NCBI RefSeq assembly: GCF_900184815.1
Contig: NZ_FXXQ01000007.1
Coordinates: 159,501-223,500, forward strand
Origin: Boseongicola aestuarii
Lineage (GTDB): Bacteria > Pseudomonadota > Alphaproteobacteria > Rhodobacterales > Rhodobacteraceae
DNA: 64,000 bases
Reading direction: 5' to 3'
The position numbers and the translations under genes are program-made. Positions 52,962-61,344 of this stretch are shown piece by piece; the stretch's first letter is position 1, and each line of letters starts with the position of its first letter. A model generated the notes under the pieces. The model was not told the origin of the DNA. It did no database searches and was given only the letters and a program-made list of their open reading frames with translations.

Positions 52962-53903
52962 ATGAACACCTCTGACCTTTCTATCGTGGTAATTAGCCAC
53001 AATACACGCGATATGACGCTCGCTTGTTTGAAATCAGTTTATGCTGAAACCAAAACACCGTTTGAACTGATCGTGGTCGATAATGACTCACAGGACGGGT
53101 CGGCCGATGCGATCGCCAAAGACTTTCCGGATGTGACGCTCATCTCCGAAAAGATAAATCATGGTTTTGCTCCAGCGCATTCAATTGCCCTGAGACATGC
53201 CAGCGCACCCTGGTTACTCCTACTCAATCCGGATACCGTCGTACTGGATAGTGCCTTGGACAAGCTTTTTGCCCATGCGCAAGCGACGCCAGAAGCAGGC
53301 ATCTGGGGCGGGCGCACGCTGTTTGCAGATGGAACTCTCAATCCGAGCTCGTGCTGGGGAAAGATGACGCCCCTTTCCCTCATTGCGAGATTGTTCTTTC
53401 TTACAAATCTCTTCCCAAAATCTGAGATTCTGAATTCAGAAGAAATAGGCCGCTGGCCAAGAGATACGGCGCGCAGCGTCGATATCGTAACCGGGTGTCT
53501 CTTTCTCATACGACGCAAGGACTGGGACCGCCTGAACGGATTTGACCCGGCTTTCAAAATGTATGGTGAAGAGGCAGACTTGTGCCTGCGCGCGCAGGAA
53601 AACGGCTTCCGGCCCAGAATCACACCGACGGCTGAGATCATTCATCACGGTGGTGCCAGCGATACGATTCGGGCCGAAAAAATGGTCCGCTTGATGCGCG
53701 CAAAGATGGAAATTGTGAAACGGCACTTCTCCCTTTTGGGCCGACCGATTGGACTAATCTGCCTTGCACTCTGGCCGCTCAGCCGTGGTATCGTTTGGTC
53801 CATCCTCGCAGTGTTGGGATATCCCGGGGCAAAGCAGAAAGCACAAATCTGGATGGAAATTTGGCGTCGGCGCTCTGAATGGAAATTCGGCTACAATCGT
53901 TGA
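52962..53903 (+). CDS. GT2 glycosyltransferase, rhamnosyltransferase-like
   Basis: The 313-residue protein has SIVVISHNTRDMTLACL, FELIVVDNDSQDGS, the LLLNPDTVV motif (DxD equivalent), DIVTGCLFLIRRKDWD and MYGEEADLCLRAQENG. This is the pattern of WcaA/RfbF-type rhamnosyl- or galactofuranosyl-transferases. The last 80 residues are the intact counterpart of the broken fragment at 44887-45135, showing that a paralogue once existed on the other side of the locus. Confidence 0.92.
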   Translation: MNTSDLSIVVISHNTRDMTLACLKSVYAETKTPFELIVVDNDSQDGSADAIAKDFPDVTLISEKINHGFAPAHSIALRHASAPWLLLLNPDTVVLDSALDKLFAHAQATPEAGIWGGRTLFADGTLNPSSCWGKMTPLSLIARLFFLTNLFPKSEILNSEEIGRWPRDTARSVDIVTGCLFLIRRKDWDRLNGFDPAFKMYGEEADLCLRAQENGFRPRITPTAEIIHHGGASDTIRAEKMVRLMRAKMEIVKRHFSLLGRPIGLICLALWPLSRGIVWSILAVLGYPGAKQKAQIWMEIWRRRSEWKFGYNR

Positions 53904-54121
53904 GCTAGAAACTATTTCAGATTTTCAAGCGATCGGAAAACCACGCCTGCAGATCGCTTTCCAGGGTGCCGCTCACGGCTAATCCAGACAGCTCTAATGT
54001 CGTCACCCCGAACCATAGGCCCTACCACACCGGGTTGCGTTTGCAGCTTGAGCCGCCCTAAGAGCCTACAGGCGAATGAGCGCTGAAAGGCAATAGATTT
54101 GCCGTCTGCCTGCCTCACTGG

Positions 54122-54355
54122 CTACACAGCCCTGAAGAGATCCGTTTCGCATCTTGGGCAATGCCAAGATGCTTGCTCACCATCCGGATCAATCACACAG
54201 CCTCCAAAGACCACCTCGCCACGCTCCTCCTTCTCATAAAGATCACTGGCGATGCTCGGCATGCCGTAGAAGATGCTGGCCACCGGGCTTGAGCCGCAGT
54301 TCGGACACTTCCTAGGCTTCCGCTTGTAGTTGGTTCTAAGGTCTGTTGTTGGCAT
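54122..54355 (-). CDS. small zinc-ribbon protein
   Basis: The 77-residue protein has two CxxC knuckles, CPNCGSSPV (residue about 17) and CPRCETDLF (residue about 67). They are separated by a conserved-looking core (IFYGMPSIASDLY … GGCVIDPDGEQASWHC). This is a stand-alone zinc ribbon as found widely in proteobacteria and often annotated as hypothetical. Function unknown. It has a good context-independent coding pattern and is a single gene. Confidence 0.75.
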   Translation of the reverse strand: MPTTDLRTNYKRKPRKCPNCGSSPVASIFYGMPSIASDLYEKEERGEVVFGGCVIDPDGEQASWHCPRCETDLFRAV

Positions 54356-54824
54356 CCCGCCTAAGACTAGAACCTAGCCCTATCCAATGACGTGAAGCGG
54401 ATGTTCATTAAGACGAGCGCCTGTGACTGTTATGCGGACGAAGTTGCCATTTGTATTGGATGCAGCCTGGCAAGAAGGGCGAGCAGATGCAAACCGAGAT
54501 AAACTATCGAGAATGCTCGATAAACTGAAAACCGGGAACTCCAACGCGTCTGCCAGACAATAGGATATGATGCTGGCGTACAAAGTTGACCTGTTTCCCC
54601 TCGGTGCTGGAAACATGTTAACTTATCAAAGTCGAACTCTACGTCTGTTTGACGGGCGTGCTGACAACCATTGCAGGCAGTAATAAACATAAACACTTCA
54701 AGGAAATGCTGTCGTGGGGTTTTCGAAAATAAAAACAGGACTTACCCACTTTTGTTGCGACTAACGAGTGTCATCGTACCGCCTGAAATGTGCCTCTTGG
54801 TGTTTGTTTTGCCAGAATGGGCGC
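54356..54824. other. gene-free interval
   Basis: About 470 bp with only weak ORFs on the minus strand and no recognisable motif. It may contain IS-flank debris around 54580-54660, but I cannot identify it. Confidence 0.4.
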
Positions 54825-55619
54825 TTAAACTCTTCGGTTAAGCCAAACTTTTTTCAACAATCTTACCCAGCGCTCGGATAGTTCAAGGGAAATGCCTCTA
54901 AACAATTTGATTTTCTTACGGTTTAATGGAGGTTTTTTACTGTCCTCTAAGTATTCCGCCAACGCATCTTCAATGACTTCCGTTTGATCCAACTTGAAGT
55001 TCGCGAAATAAGCGTCAGGACCGCATTTAAACAATTTCCTAAAGCCAAGAGATTCTATCATTTCTGCAACTTCTGGCTTATAGACCTCGATTTGGAGTAA
55101 GCATTGATTTTCCATTAAAAGGCGCTCGGCCCCTTCTATCGCAGCCAACTCATGTCCTTCGATATCCATCTTTATAAGGATTTTTGCCCCCCGAAAACCG
55201 AACATTTTATCTAAGGTGTTGGTCTCAACCCGTTCCGTTCGCGAAAAGTTTTTGTCGGCATGTATGGTTGTGTCGGCCACACTATTTGCGCCTGATAAAT
55301 CCGAAACAATAGCCATATCAACCTCGCCAATTGCATTTGAAACGGCAACTTTGTGGCAGTGAATGGGGAACGGCCGAGTGTTTTCGAGCAACTCTTCGTA
55401 GCATAGTGCAACGGGTTCAAAAGCGTGCACTTCTGGGGTCGCATTCAAAATAACCGAATAGTATCCGATATTTGCCCCAACATCCAAAAACACATCGGGT
55501 GCTATGGTTTTTGCGAATTCAGTTATGATGTACGGCTGCAAAGGCTCGTAAATATTTGTTAGTCGGTTGCGGGATCGCGATTTTGTGGTCCATTTAAAAG
55601 CTTGGTCTAGGTGCCGCAT
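54825..55619 (-). CDS. FkbM-family SAM-dependent methyltransferase
   Basis: The 264-residue protein has the FkbM signatures FLDVGANIGYYSVIL (motif I), VHAFEPVALCYEELLENT, and LIKMDIEGHELAAIEGAERLL, then QIEVYKPEVAEMI. The family O-methylates sugars or polyketides. Being at the edge of the polysaccharide locus, it could decorate a glycan (inference). The C-terminal 60 residues are basic and less conserved. Confidence 0.9.
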   Translation of the reverse strand: MRHLDQAFKWTTKSRSRNRLTNIYEPLQPYIITEFAKTIAPDVFLDVGANIGYYSVILNATPEVHAFEPVALCYEELLENTRPFPIHCHKVAVSNAIGEVDMAIVSDLSGANSVADTTIHADKNFSRTERVETNTLDKMFGFRGAKILIKMDIEGHELAAIEGAERLLMENQCLLQIEVYKPEVAEMIESLGFRKLFKCGPDAYFANFKLDQTEVIEDALAEYLEDSKKPPLNRKKIKLFRGISLELSERWVRLLKKVWLNRRV

Positions 55620-55685
55620 AATACTCCTTTCAACTAAGCATTAAGTATTTGTCTTTGGGGCGTGTTGCGTAATTGAGGGTGCCTA

Positions 55686-55750
55686 GTGCCTAGCCTGATC
55701 TGACTGGTCCATCTTTATTGTTAGTGCATGATCGGCCTTTGGTCCATTGT
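55686..55750 (+). repeat. 64-bp dispersed repeat, copy 2
   Basis: About 80% identical to 50771-50834 and in the same orientation. It lies just upstream of the start of the leftward FkbM gene. Probably the terminus of a lost element. Confidence 0.7.
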
Positions 55751-56186
55751 CACACCGGCGGTTCCAGAGTCTGCTAGGCAATCCGGATGAGATTGAAGAG
55801 CACCTTGCCTCGACCAAAGCCCTTTTATTGCGCATGGCCTCTGCTGTTAAGAAGCAGCCCTTCCTTGCCGGAGCACTCTCTCGAATCTCCTCGCGGTGGA
55901 AGCGCTTGATAAAGAAAGTCCCCGCATCCTCCCAAAACGCGGGGACCGAATCCAACTCAGCGGACTCTATTAGTAGCCGTGTCGGGACAATGACACAGTA
56001 AGATGAAACGACAGATACATTCGGCGTGATCCGTGAGTGGGGCGTATCCCGATCCTCGCTAAGCCTTCCGACATTTGATGTGCTGTCAGCACGCTTTCAA
56101 AGAACAGGAGTAGCTCCAATCGGGCAAGAACCACTCCGGATAGCCTCCCTATCCGAAAGTATAGTAAGCGCATTGCCCGCAGAGCC

Positions 56187-56235
56187 GACGTTGGCGCAAA
56201 GCGCAGCGAATGACCGCACCGAGCCCAAACCGGAC
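56187..56235 (+). repeat. degenerate intergenic repeat, copy a
   Basis: GACGTTGGCGCAAAGCGCAGCGAATGACCG… followed by GAGCCC resembles copies b-d listed below. Most degenerate of the four clear ones. Confidence 0.5.
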
Positions 56236-56276
56236 ACTAAGTACCTTTCCGGATGCCAGACTTGACCGACGTTTCC

Positions 56277-56450
56277 CTACACGCAGTTTGAGAAGTCTCT
56301 GCGCTGAGGGACAACATTGTCATTGGCGACACCGTCCAACCAAACTTCGTAGACAGTTTTCTCAGGGCGGGAATCTCGAATGTTCGCCAGCAAAGAGAGA
56401 ATAAATGAGAATACAAGCGCACCTAGCGCCATTCCGATCATTATAGCCAT
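56277..56450 (-). CDS. 57-residue single-TM micro-protein
   Basis: From the ATG at 56450 the product is MAIMIGMALGALVFSFILSL then a short polar part with RPEKTVYEVWLDG and a polar end. One N-terminal TM helix plus the 'E-K-T-V-Y-E-V-W' segment is the same layout as the micro-protein at 10980-11171. An upstream ATG at 56519 would add 23 residues. I do not recognise a family. Reality of the gene is supported mainly by the resemblance. Confidence 0.5.
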   Translation of the reverse strand: MAIMIGMALGALVFSFILSLLANIRDSRPEKTVYEVWLDGVANDNVVPQRRDFSNCV

Positions 56451-56789
56451 AACGGGCCTCACACTGATTACAATACTATCCTTATAATGTAGCCTGCCAG
56501 TGTGCCGACGCTCAGGCAAAAAGCAGGAAATTTTTGGATTATTTCATCCAGCTCAGAGGCCAGCGGTTTGAACGAAAGAAACCGTAGGACGACTGGAGCG
56601 TGCCGTTGTGCCGCATTACGAGCCGACCAACACATCCACGTCGATAAACCCACGACGCGATTACGAACTCATGCGACTGCGCGACCTGCCTGTTTCTATC
56701 AATGATTGAGAGCATTCATTTTCAGGACAAGGTGAAGAACACCTTAGAAAGGCACGCATCCCGACCCCGTCAGGACTTAAATCCAAACA

Positions 56790-57674
56790 TCATTGAAAGT
56801 CACCTACTGCCGACTTTTTATTCTCAGCAATCTCGTGGGCATATTTTTGATCTTTGTCGTCACGGTTGTGCTTGTTGCCGCCCTTACCATTTGCGTCTGA
56901 GTTATCTGTCTTTTGCGATTTCGAATCTTCGCGCTCTGCGGACTCATCGGGGGTCTCGGAAGTGGTTGGGTCGTTATTGACCTCGTCATCGACGTCTTGA
57001 TCGTCGAAGAACTCATCGTCGCTGCGTTCATCCTCGAAAGACTTCGTTTCTGGCTCGACTGAATCAATTATTTCGTCCAGTCGATCATCCACTGTTTCGG
57101 TTTCGGGGCTCAAATTGTCTGCAACTGAGTAATAATTTAGTGACCCATCATCACGGTTGCCGTCTTGGCCAATCGAATAATGACTGTGAATGTACTCTAG
57201 GAATTCCGTGGTTGTACGTCTGTTGGCCGCCTCACGATTATCAGTATCTACAACTGGTTCTAGTTCCCCTTGACTGACCAGAGCCACTAGTTGTTGCTCA
57301 CTAACGCCGGCATTCATCAACGCCGCAACGACGCGTTTGGCTCGTCGCATTCCAAGTTCCATGTTGTAGTCGGCATCTCCAACGAGGTCTGTGTGACCGA
57401 CAACTCCAAATCGAATGTTGGGGTTACTTCCAATCCAGGCAGCCTGTGCGGCTAGCTTCACCATAGCTTCCGCCGTCAATTCGTCGCTGTCGAACTCAAA
57501 GTTGATCACAGTGAAACCGGCGTTCTTCACACCAAAGCTACTGGCGTTTGAGCCTGCTGCTACCCAAGTCTGGGCAGAAACTGTGTTCTTTTGAATTGAA
57601 GCGCTGTCCACGCAACCTGCTAGGGTGGTTACTGCAGCAATGCAAAGGGCACTAAAAACCATACGACGAGCCAT
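56790..57674 (-). CDS. OmpA-like lipoprotein with long acidic C-terminal tail
   Basis: The 294-residue protein has a lipoprotein signal (MARRMVFSALCIAAVTTLAGC, lipobox LAGC) and an OmpA/MotB domain at residues about 52-165. The domain has TVINFEFDSDELTAEA, FGVVGHTDLVGDADYNMELG and RRAKRVVAAL, the peptidoglycan-binding fold. The last about 125 residues are low-complexity and Asp/Glu/Lys-rich (for example DDEFFDDQDVDDEVNND), which is unusual for the Pal-like group. The start at 57674 follows GAGGTGAG. An outer-membrane lipoprotein tethering to peptidoglycan is expected. Confidence 0.9.
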   Translation of the reverse strand: MARRMVFSALCIAAVTTLAGCVDSASIQKNTVSAQTWVAAGSNASSFGVKNAGFTVINFEFDSDELTAEAMVKLAAQAAWIGSNPNIRFGVVGHTDLVGDADYNMELGMRRAKRVVAALMNAGVSEQQLVALVSQGELEPVVDTDNREAANRRTTTEFLEYIHSHYSIGQDGNRDDGSLNYYSVADNLSPETETVDDRLDEIIDSVEPETKSFEDERSDDEFFDDQDVDDEVNNDPTTSETPDESAEREDSKSQKTDNSDANGKGGNKHNRDDKDQKYAHEIAENKKSAVGDFQ

Positions 57675-57916
57675 ACTGCTCACCTCACTAGTTAATGATA
57701 CACGCACCAAAATACACTTTTGGTGCCATTCTTTTCTAACTACTAAAATTGTCAAAATTATGAGGGGATCTGGGAGAGTTTGGGAAGAAAACGCTGCGCA
57801 ATGCACGCGAAGATTCAGTCTCTCCAATCTGATTCTTTTGACTTCAGTATGGTCGGAAGCTCATGTTTATCACCTGCATGGACTAAGCCGGACGAACGGC
57901 GGAAAGTCCCGCATTG

Positions 57917-57975
57917 TGGTCATCGGTGCACGGCGCAGCGAAAGGCGGGTTCGTGTCCAAAGCGGAAGCTCATTA
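57917..57975 (+). repeat. degenerate intergenic repeat, copy b
   Basis: GTGGTCATCGGTGCACGGCG followed by CAGCGAAAGGCGGG and AAAGCGGAAGCTCATT. It aligns with 58755-58810 and 59779-59830; consensus ACGGTCATTGGTGCTCGGCG then CAGCGAAAGGCGGCTTTGAG. Confidence 0.7.
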
Positions 57976-58051
57976 GTATTGCCGCGCATGAGTGGTTCGA
58001 GCAATTGGGTTGCACCAAAGGCACAATCCAATTCGGACCCATGATTGAACT

Positions 58052-58696
58052 ATGCCTACGCAATTGAAAAATGTACTCACAGATACCGGCTTCTGGGCTC
58101 ATTATCTCATTAAAAAAAAGGGCAACCGCATTAGGATCAATTTCGCAGGTCTCCTTCTTGGACCTTTTTTCTTGGCGGGCTGCGGCATCGAACTGGCAGT
58201 GCTTGGAGTGGCAGCTGTCACATCGCCTGTATGGGTGCCGCTAGAATACAGCAATAGCCAGTCGAAAATCGTTCAGCCTGTTGAAGTAGTTACTGTGAAA
58301 AATGAAAGTGTGACCCCGCAGTTCACAGAGAACCCGGTTGCTCGCTTCGTGCTCTCCAAGGATACAGTTCTTTGTACCGGTCGTCACAATATCAGGAACA
58401 GCACAGACAATGGTATCAAGCTTGTGTGTAGCAATAACTTAAAGGGACGCCTCACGATCTCAAAATTTACGACAAGAGATATGGAAATTACGATCGGTCC
58501 GAATTCTGTTCCAGAAAAGAATATTGGAACGCTTAGCGAAGTTCGATTTAAGTGCTCCGGTAAATACAATGTGACGAAAGGCGGCGTCTTCCCGTTCTTG
58601 ATAAACTGTCCGGAAAAAGGCGCAGCAGTGATTTCGCCCGACTACCGCTCAAGTGACCCCGAAGCGTTTAAGGTGTGGATAAAGCCGCCTGTCTGA
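58052..58696 (+). CDS. lipoprotein of unknown function
   Basis: The 214-residue protein has a clear hydrophobic segment ending in a lipobox (FAGLLLGPFFLAGC, Cys about residue 44) preceded by KKKGNRIR. If the ATG at 58052 is right, the n-region is unusually long (about 28 residues); a TTG at 58064 is another in-frame option. The mature part has several Cys (VLCTGRHNI, KLVCSNN, VRFKCSGKY, LINCPEK) that could form two disulfides. It has beta-rich character. Not recognised; probably periplasmic or surface-attached. Confidence 0.7.
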   Translation: MPTQLKNVLTDTGFWAHYLIKKKGNRIRINFAGLLLGPFFLAGCGIELAVLGVAAVTSPVWVPLEYSNSQSKIVQPVEVVTVKNESVTPQFTENPVARFVLSKDTVLCTGRHNIRNSTDNGIKLVCSNNLKGRLTISKFTTRDMEITIGPNSVPEKNIGTLSEVRFKCSGKYNVTKGGVFPFLINCPEKGAAVISPDYRSSDPEAFKVWIKPPV

Positions 58697-58754
58697 GTAC
58701 GAGCCCGCATTTTCGCTGGACATAATTCAGCGCAAAGTCAGTTAAGCCCACACA

Positions 58755-58810
58755 ACGGTCATTGGTGCTCGCCGCAGCTAACGACTGCTTTTGAGCCCGC
58801 CGCGGAAGTT
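58755..58810 (+). repeat. degenerate intergenic repeat, copy c
   Basis: ACGGTCATTGGTGCTCGCCG followed by CAGCTAACGACTGCTTTTGAGCCC and GCGGAAGTT. It lies between the lipoprotein and the DUF1330 gene. Confidence 0.75.
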
Positions 58811-58893
58811 CCGATTGTTGGGCAGACACCGAGCACTATTCCCGCTAGGCTCGAATTTCCTAAGCAACAAAAACCAAACTGTAAGGAGGAAAG

Positions 58894-59223
58894 ATGACAG
58901 TCTACTTAATTGCTGACGTAAAGGTCACCGACGACGCATGGATACCGGAATACGCAACAAAAGTTCACGACATAGTGGCCAAGCACGGTGGAAAGTATCT
59001 CTCGCGCAGCGGAAACATCGAAACGATTGAGGGTGAAGGCCTGGATACGACCCTTATTGCCTTAATCCAATTCCCGTCGAGAGAGGCGCTTGATGCTTTT
59101 GCAAGTGATCCTGAATACGCACCATTCGGCAAAGCGCGACAAGAAGGAAGCGTCAGCCGCTTTCATGTTATCGATGATACCGATCTTGCGGGCGCGATAC
59201 CGTATCTTCCCGCTGCGGGATAG
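58894..59223 (+). CDS. DUF1330 family protein
   Basis: The 109-residue protein MTVYLIADVKVTD… has the DUF1330 layout: first strand, VHDIVAKHGGKYLSRSG, an IETIEGEG turn, LIALIQFPSREALDAF and a SDPEYAPFGKARQ helix. GTAAGGAGGAAAG lies right before the ATG, a strong ribosome-binding site. It is a paralogue of the protein at 3470-3760. Function unknown. It is followed by a hairpin and a VOC gene. Confidence 0.88.
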   Translation: MTVYLIADVKVTDDAWIPEYATKVHDIVAKHGGKYLSRSGNIETIEGEGLDTTLIALIQFPSREALDAFASDPEYAPFGKARQEGSVSRFHVIDDTDLAGAIPYLPAAG

Positions 59224-59257
59224 CGGTCCTCCATAACATTAAATGATGACCAATAAG

Positions 59258-59285
59258 GCCTCGGAGGTTCTTGGACCTCCGAGGC
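59258..59285 (+). terminator. 11-bp hairpin between DUF1330 and VOC genes
   Basis: GCCTCGGAGGT (59258-59268) pairs perfectly with ACCTCCGAGGC (59275-59285) with a 6-nt loop. It has no U-tract. It probably ends the DUF1330 transcript or partly attenuates into the VOC gene 26 bp later. Confidence 0.7.
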
Positions 59286-59310
59286 GGTCCAAATCTAAGG
59301 ATTACCAGCA

Positions 59311-59706
59311 ATGGCCAAAGCAATTCATAGCATGATCCGTGTGTTGGACAGGGAGCGGTCTATAGATTTCTATGAACGAGCGTTTGACCTACGCGTTGCC
59401 GATGTCTTCGATTTCGAATCCTTCACTCTTATTTACTTGTCGAATGATGAGACAGAATTTGAGCTCGAACTAACAGTAAACAAGGGGCAGAAAGCTCCTT
59501 ACGCACTTGGTGATGGGTACGGTCATATTGCGTTTAGCGTTGAGGACATCAAGAAAGAGCATGAGCGGCTTTCCTCACTTGGGTTTTCGCCCGGCGATGT
59601 CAAATCTTTGGACCACGACGGCAAAAAGCTTGCTACATTCTTTTTTTTAGAAGATCCCGATGGTTACAAGATCGAGATGCTGCAGCGCGCCGGCAGATAC
59701 ATTTAG
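59311..59706 (+). CDS. glyoxalase I (lactoylglutathione lyase)-like VOC protein
   Basis: The 131-residue protein resembles GloA: HSMIRVLDRERSIDFYERAF at the N-terminus, TEFELELTVN with a metal-ligand Glu, YGHIAFSVEDI with the His ligand, and FFLEDPDGYKIEMLQR with the C-terminal Glu. The metal ligands needed for glyoxalase I (two His, two Glu) appear present. It would convert the methylglyoxal-glutathione hemithioacetal to S-lactoylglutathione in the cytosol. It follows a DUF1330 gene. Confidence 0.87.
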   Translation: MAKAIHSMIRVLDRERSIDFYERAFDLRVADVFDFESFTLIYLSNDETEFELELTVNKGQKAPYALGDGYGHIAFSVEDIKKEHERLSSLGFSPGDVKSLDHDGKKLATFFFLEDPDGYKIEMLQRAGRYI

Positions 59707-59778
59707 CGGACGCATGCACGGCAAGAGCCGAATGGATCAAGAGCTCTTGATTGAAGGAGCGTTGCTCTTTCCCGCGGA

Positions 59779-59840
59779 ACGGTCATTGGTGCTCGGCGCC
59801 ACGAAAGGCGGCTTTGACCCAGTGCAAGTTGGCAGGCTTC
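59779..59840 (+). repeat. degenerate intergenic repeat, copy d
   Basis: ACGGTCATTGGTGCTCGGCG followed by CCACGAAAGGCGGCTTTGACCC. This is the copy closest to the consensus. It lies in the convergent gap between the VOC gene and the small oxidase-like gene. Confidence 0.75.
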
Positions 59841-59913
59841 GCCCGAGCACTGAAGGTGCGGACGGTTGGCGCGGGCCTATGTGCTCATGACTGCCTCAAG
59901 GCCCACGCGGAGA

Positions 59914-60291
59914 CTATTTCGCGTTCTGCAGCACATTCCAGCCGAATGCGAGCACCCCAAGAAGCACCAAGAACTCTGATATTGGTGCAAGTGGCACCAT
60001 TCCGGCTTCGGTGATAATCTCCGCCAGCAATAAGAATACCATCAGGTTCACCATAATGGCACCGACGAAGTGCAGCCAGAAATGTGCACTTGCAAGGCGA
60101 CCCTCGGCCATTGCGGGATAGGCTTTATAGGTCAGCGCGAAGACCGCTGAGAGCACAAAACCAAGCAAGTTGATATGTGCATGGCTCAGCGCCAGAGAAT
60201 GATCTCCCGATCCGCCCATGTACATTCCGATCACGATGCCCACGATCAGAAAGGCTGAACCAAGTAACATGAAGTTTCGAGATATGTTCAT
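59914..60291 (-). CDS. small four-TM heme-copper-oxidase subunit I-like membrane protein
   Basis: The 125-residue protein MNISRNFMLLGSAFLIVG… has four hydrophobic helices. The motif SHAHINLLGFVLSAVFALTYK (residues about 37-57) and FWLHFVGAIMVNLMV resemble the His-bearing helices of cbb3-type oxidase subunit I. Such short homologues are common in marine alphaproteobacteria, and their function is not established. An earlier ATG at 60327 would add 12 residues. It is a single gene. Confidence 0.72.
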   Translation of the reverse strand: MNISRNFMLLGSAFLIVGIVIGMYMGGSGDHSLALSHAHINLLGFVLSAVFALTYKAYPAMAEGRLASAHFWLHFVGAIMVNLMVFLLLAEIITEAGMVPLAPISEFLVLLGVLAFGWNVLQNAK

Positions 60292-60397
60292 TTGACTGTC
60301 CCTTTTGTTTTCTTCCTGCCCCGACATATCACGAAAGCGTGATCGGAGAAACCGCGGCCACTAGGGAATAGAAATCGTGCCGATTTTGCGGGAAGGA

Positions 60398-60778
60398 TCA
60401 CGTCTTGTTTTCAGGATTGGTAATAATGGTCATATAGATCAATGCATCTTCTTCGCTGACAACCCGACTGACGTGTCCGCGACCGGCGACATCGGTGCTT
60501 CGCCAAACTTCGCCAGACGAAAACCTTCTAACCTGCCCGTCACCAACCTCAATCTCAACGCTGCCCTGAAGCAGAATAGCGAAGCCATCACCCGGAGAGT
60601 TGTGCCAACCGCTATCCCACCCTGAAGGTACTGAAACAAAGCCAGCGTCAGATGATAGAAAAACAGACTTCAAGACTGGGTTTGTTTTGGAGGCGAAGTC
60701 GCTTGGAGAGAAAGAAACCTCTACATCCCGAAAATGGGACACTCCATTTGGATCACTGTAGATTTTCGCATAGTTCAT
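60398..60778 (-). CDS. cupin-domain protein
   Basis: The 126-residue single-domain cupin has GWHNSPGDGFAILLQGSVEI corresponding to cupin motif 1 (His plus the G-rich turn). The RFSSGEVWRSTDVAGRGHVS segment is motif 2. No fused domain. Typical of small oxygenase-like or sensor cupins. The substrate cannot be read. It is leftward, 107 bp from the small oxidase-like protein. Confidence 0.8.
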   Translation of the reverse strand: MNYAKIYSDPNGVSHFRDVEVSFSPSDFASKTNPVLKSVFLSSDAGFVSVPSGWDSGWHNSPGDGFAILLQGSVEIEVGDGQVRRFSSGEVWRSTDVAGRGHVSRVVSEEDALIYMTIITNPENKT

Positions 60779-61344
60779 TTGGGATGCACCGTTTAGGACT
60801 TAGCATAACACCGTGAAAACCTTCTCTGCTTGATTTCAGACACTATTCGGGTTGTGGGCTTCTGTCGAATATTTGCACAATTCGGTACATCCTGAAGGGC
60901 AGCAATGTCGGCGAGTTGAATGACCGCTGTGCGGAAAAGATCAACGATGCCGATGAAGCGAAATATGCCTTCACATCTCGGTCAAATCGCTGAAGTAGCC
61001 TCGGGGGTAGAGGTGCTGAGGCATATGTTGACGCGTCGGTTCGGAGCAACAGCACAACACTGACGATGGGGCCCGCCCCGGAATGCCGATAGTCCGAGCC
61101 ACAATGACAAAATCAATTGATCGCATCGGGTACAAAGCGTCACCTGAGGTTTTCAGCCATGTGCCGGCTCGGCAATCACTGGCGGATGCTCAACGCTAAA
61201 ACACCGATGCAGGATTCTTTGAGATAGAAAGACAGCGAATGTATCAGGGGTGATGAAATTGTCAGAGACTTGATCTATCGTAGACGAAACCGATCCAAGA
61301 CAAGCTCAAATCTCCCATTTACTTACTAAAAACTGAGGGGCCCG
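60779..61344. other. gene-free interval upstream of the Hint protein
   Basis: About 570 bp between divergent genes. I see no coding or RNA gene. It should contain the promoters for the cupin and the Hint protein. ORFs in it are short and motif-free. Confidence 0.45.

Larger units (their letters stand above)
55620..56276. other. gene-poor region with dispersed repeats
   Basis: About 650 bp without a convincing gene. It contains copy 2 of the 64-bp repeat (55686-55750) and one degenerate copy of the GGTCATTGGTGC-type intergenic repeat (56187-56235). ORFs here show no motifs. Confidence 0.5.

Noticed and set aside
53912-54118. 68-residue minus-strand ORF directly after the zinc-ribbon gene
   Set aside because: GTG start, no ribosome-binding site I can defend and no recognisable motif. 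It could be a gene remnant but support is too thin.
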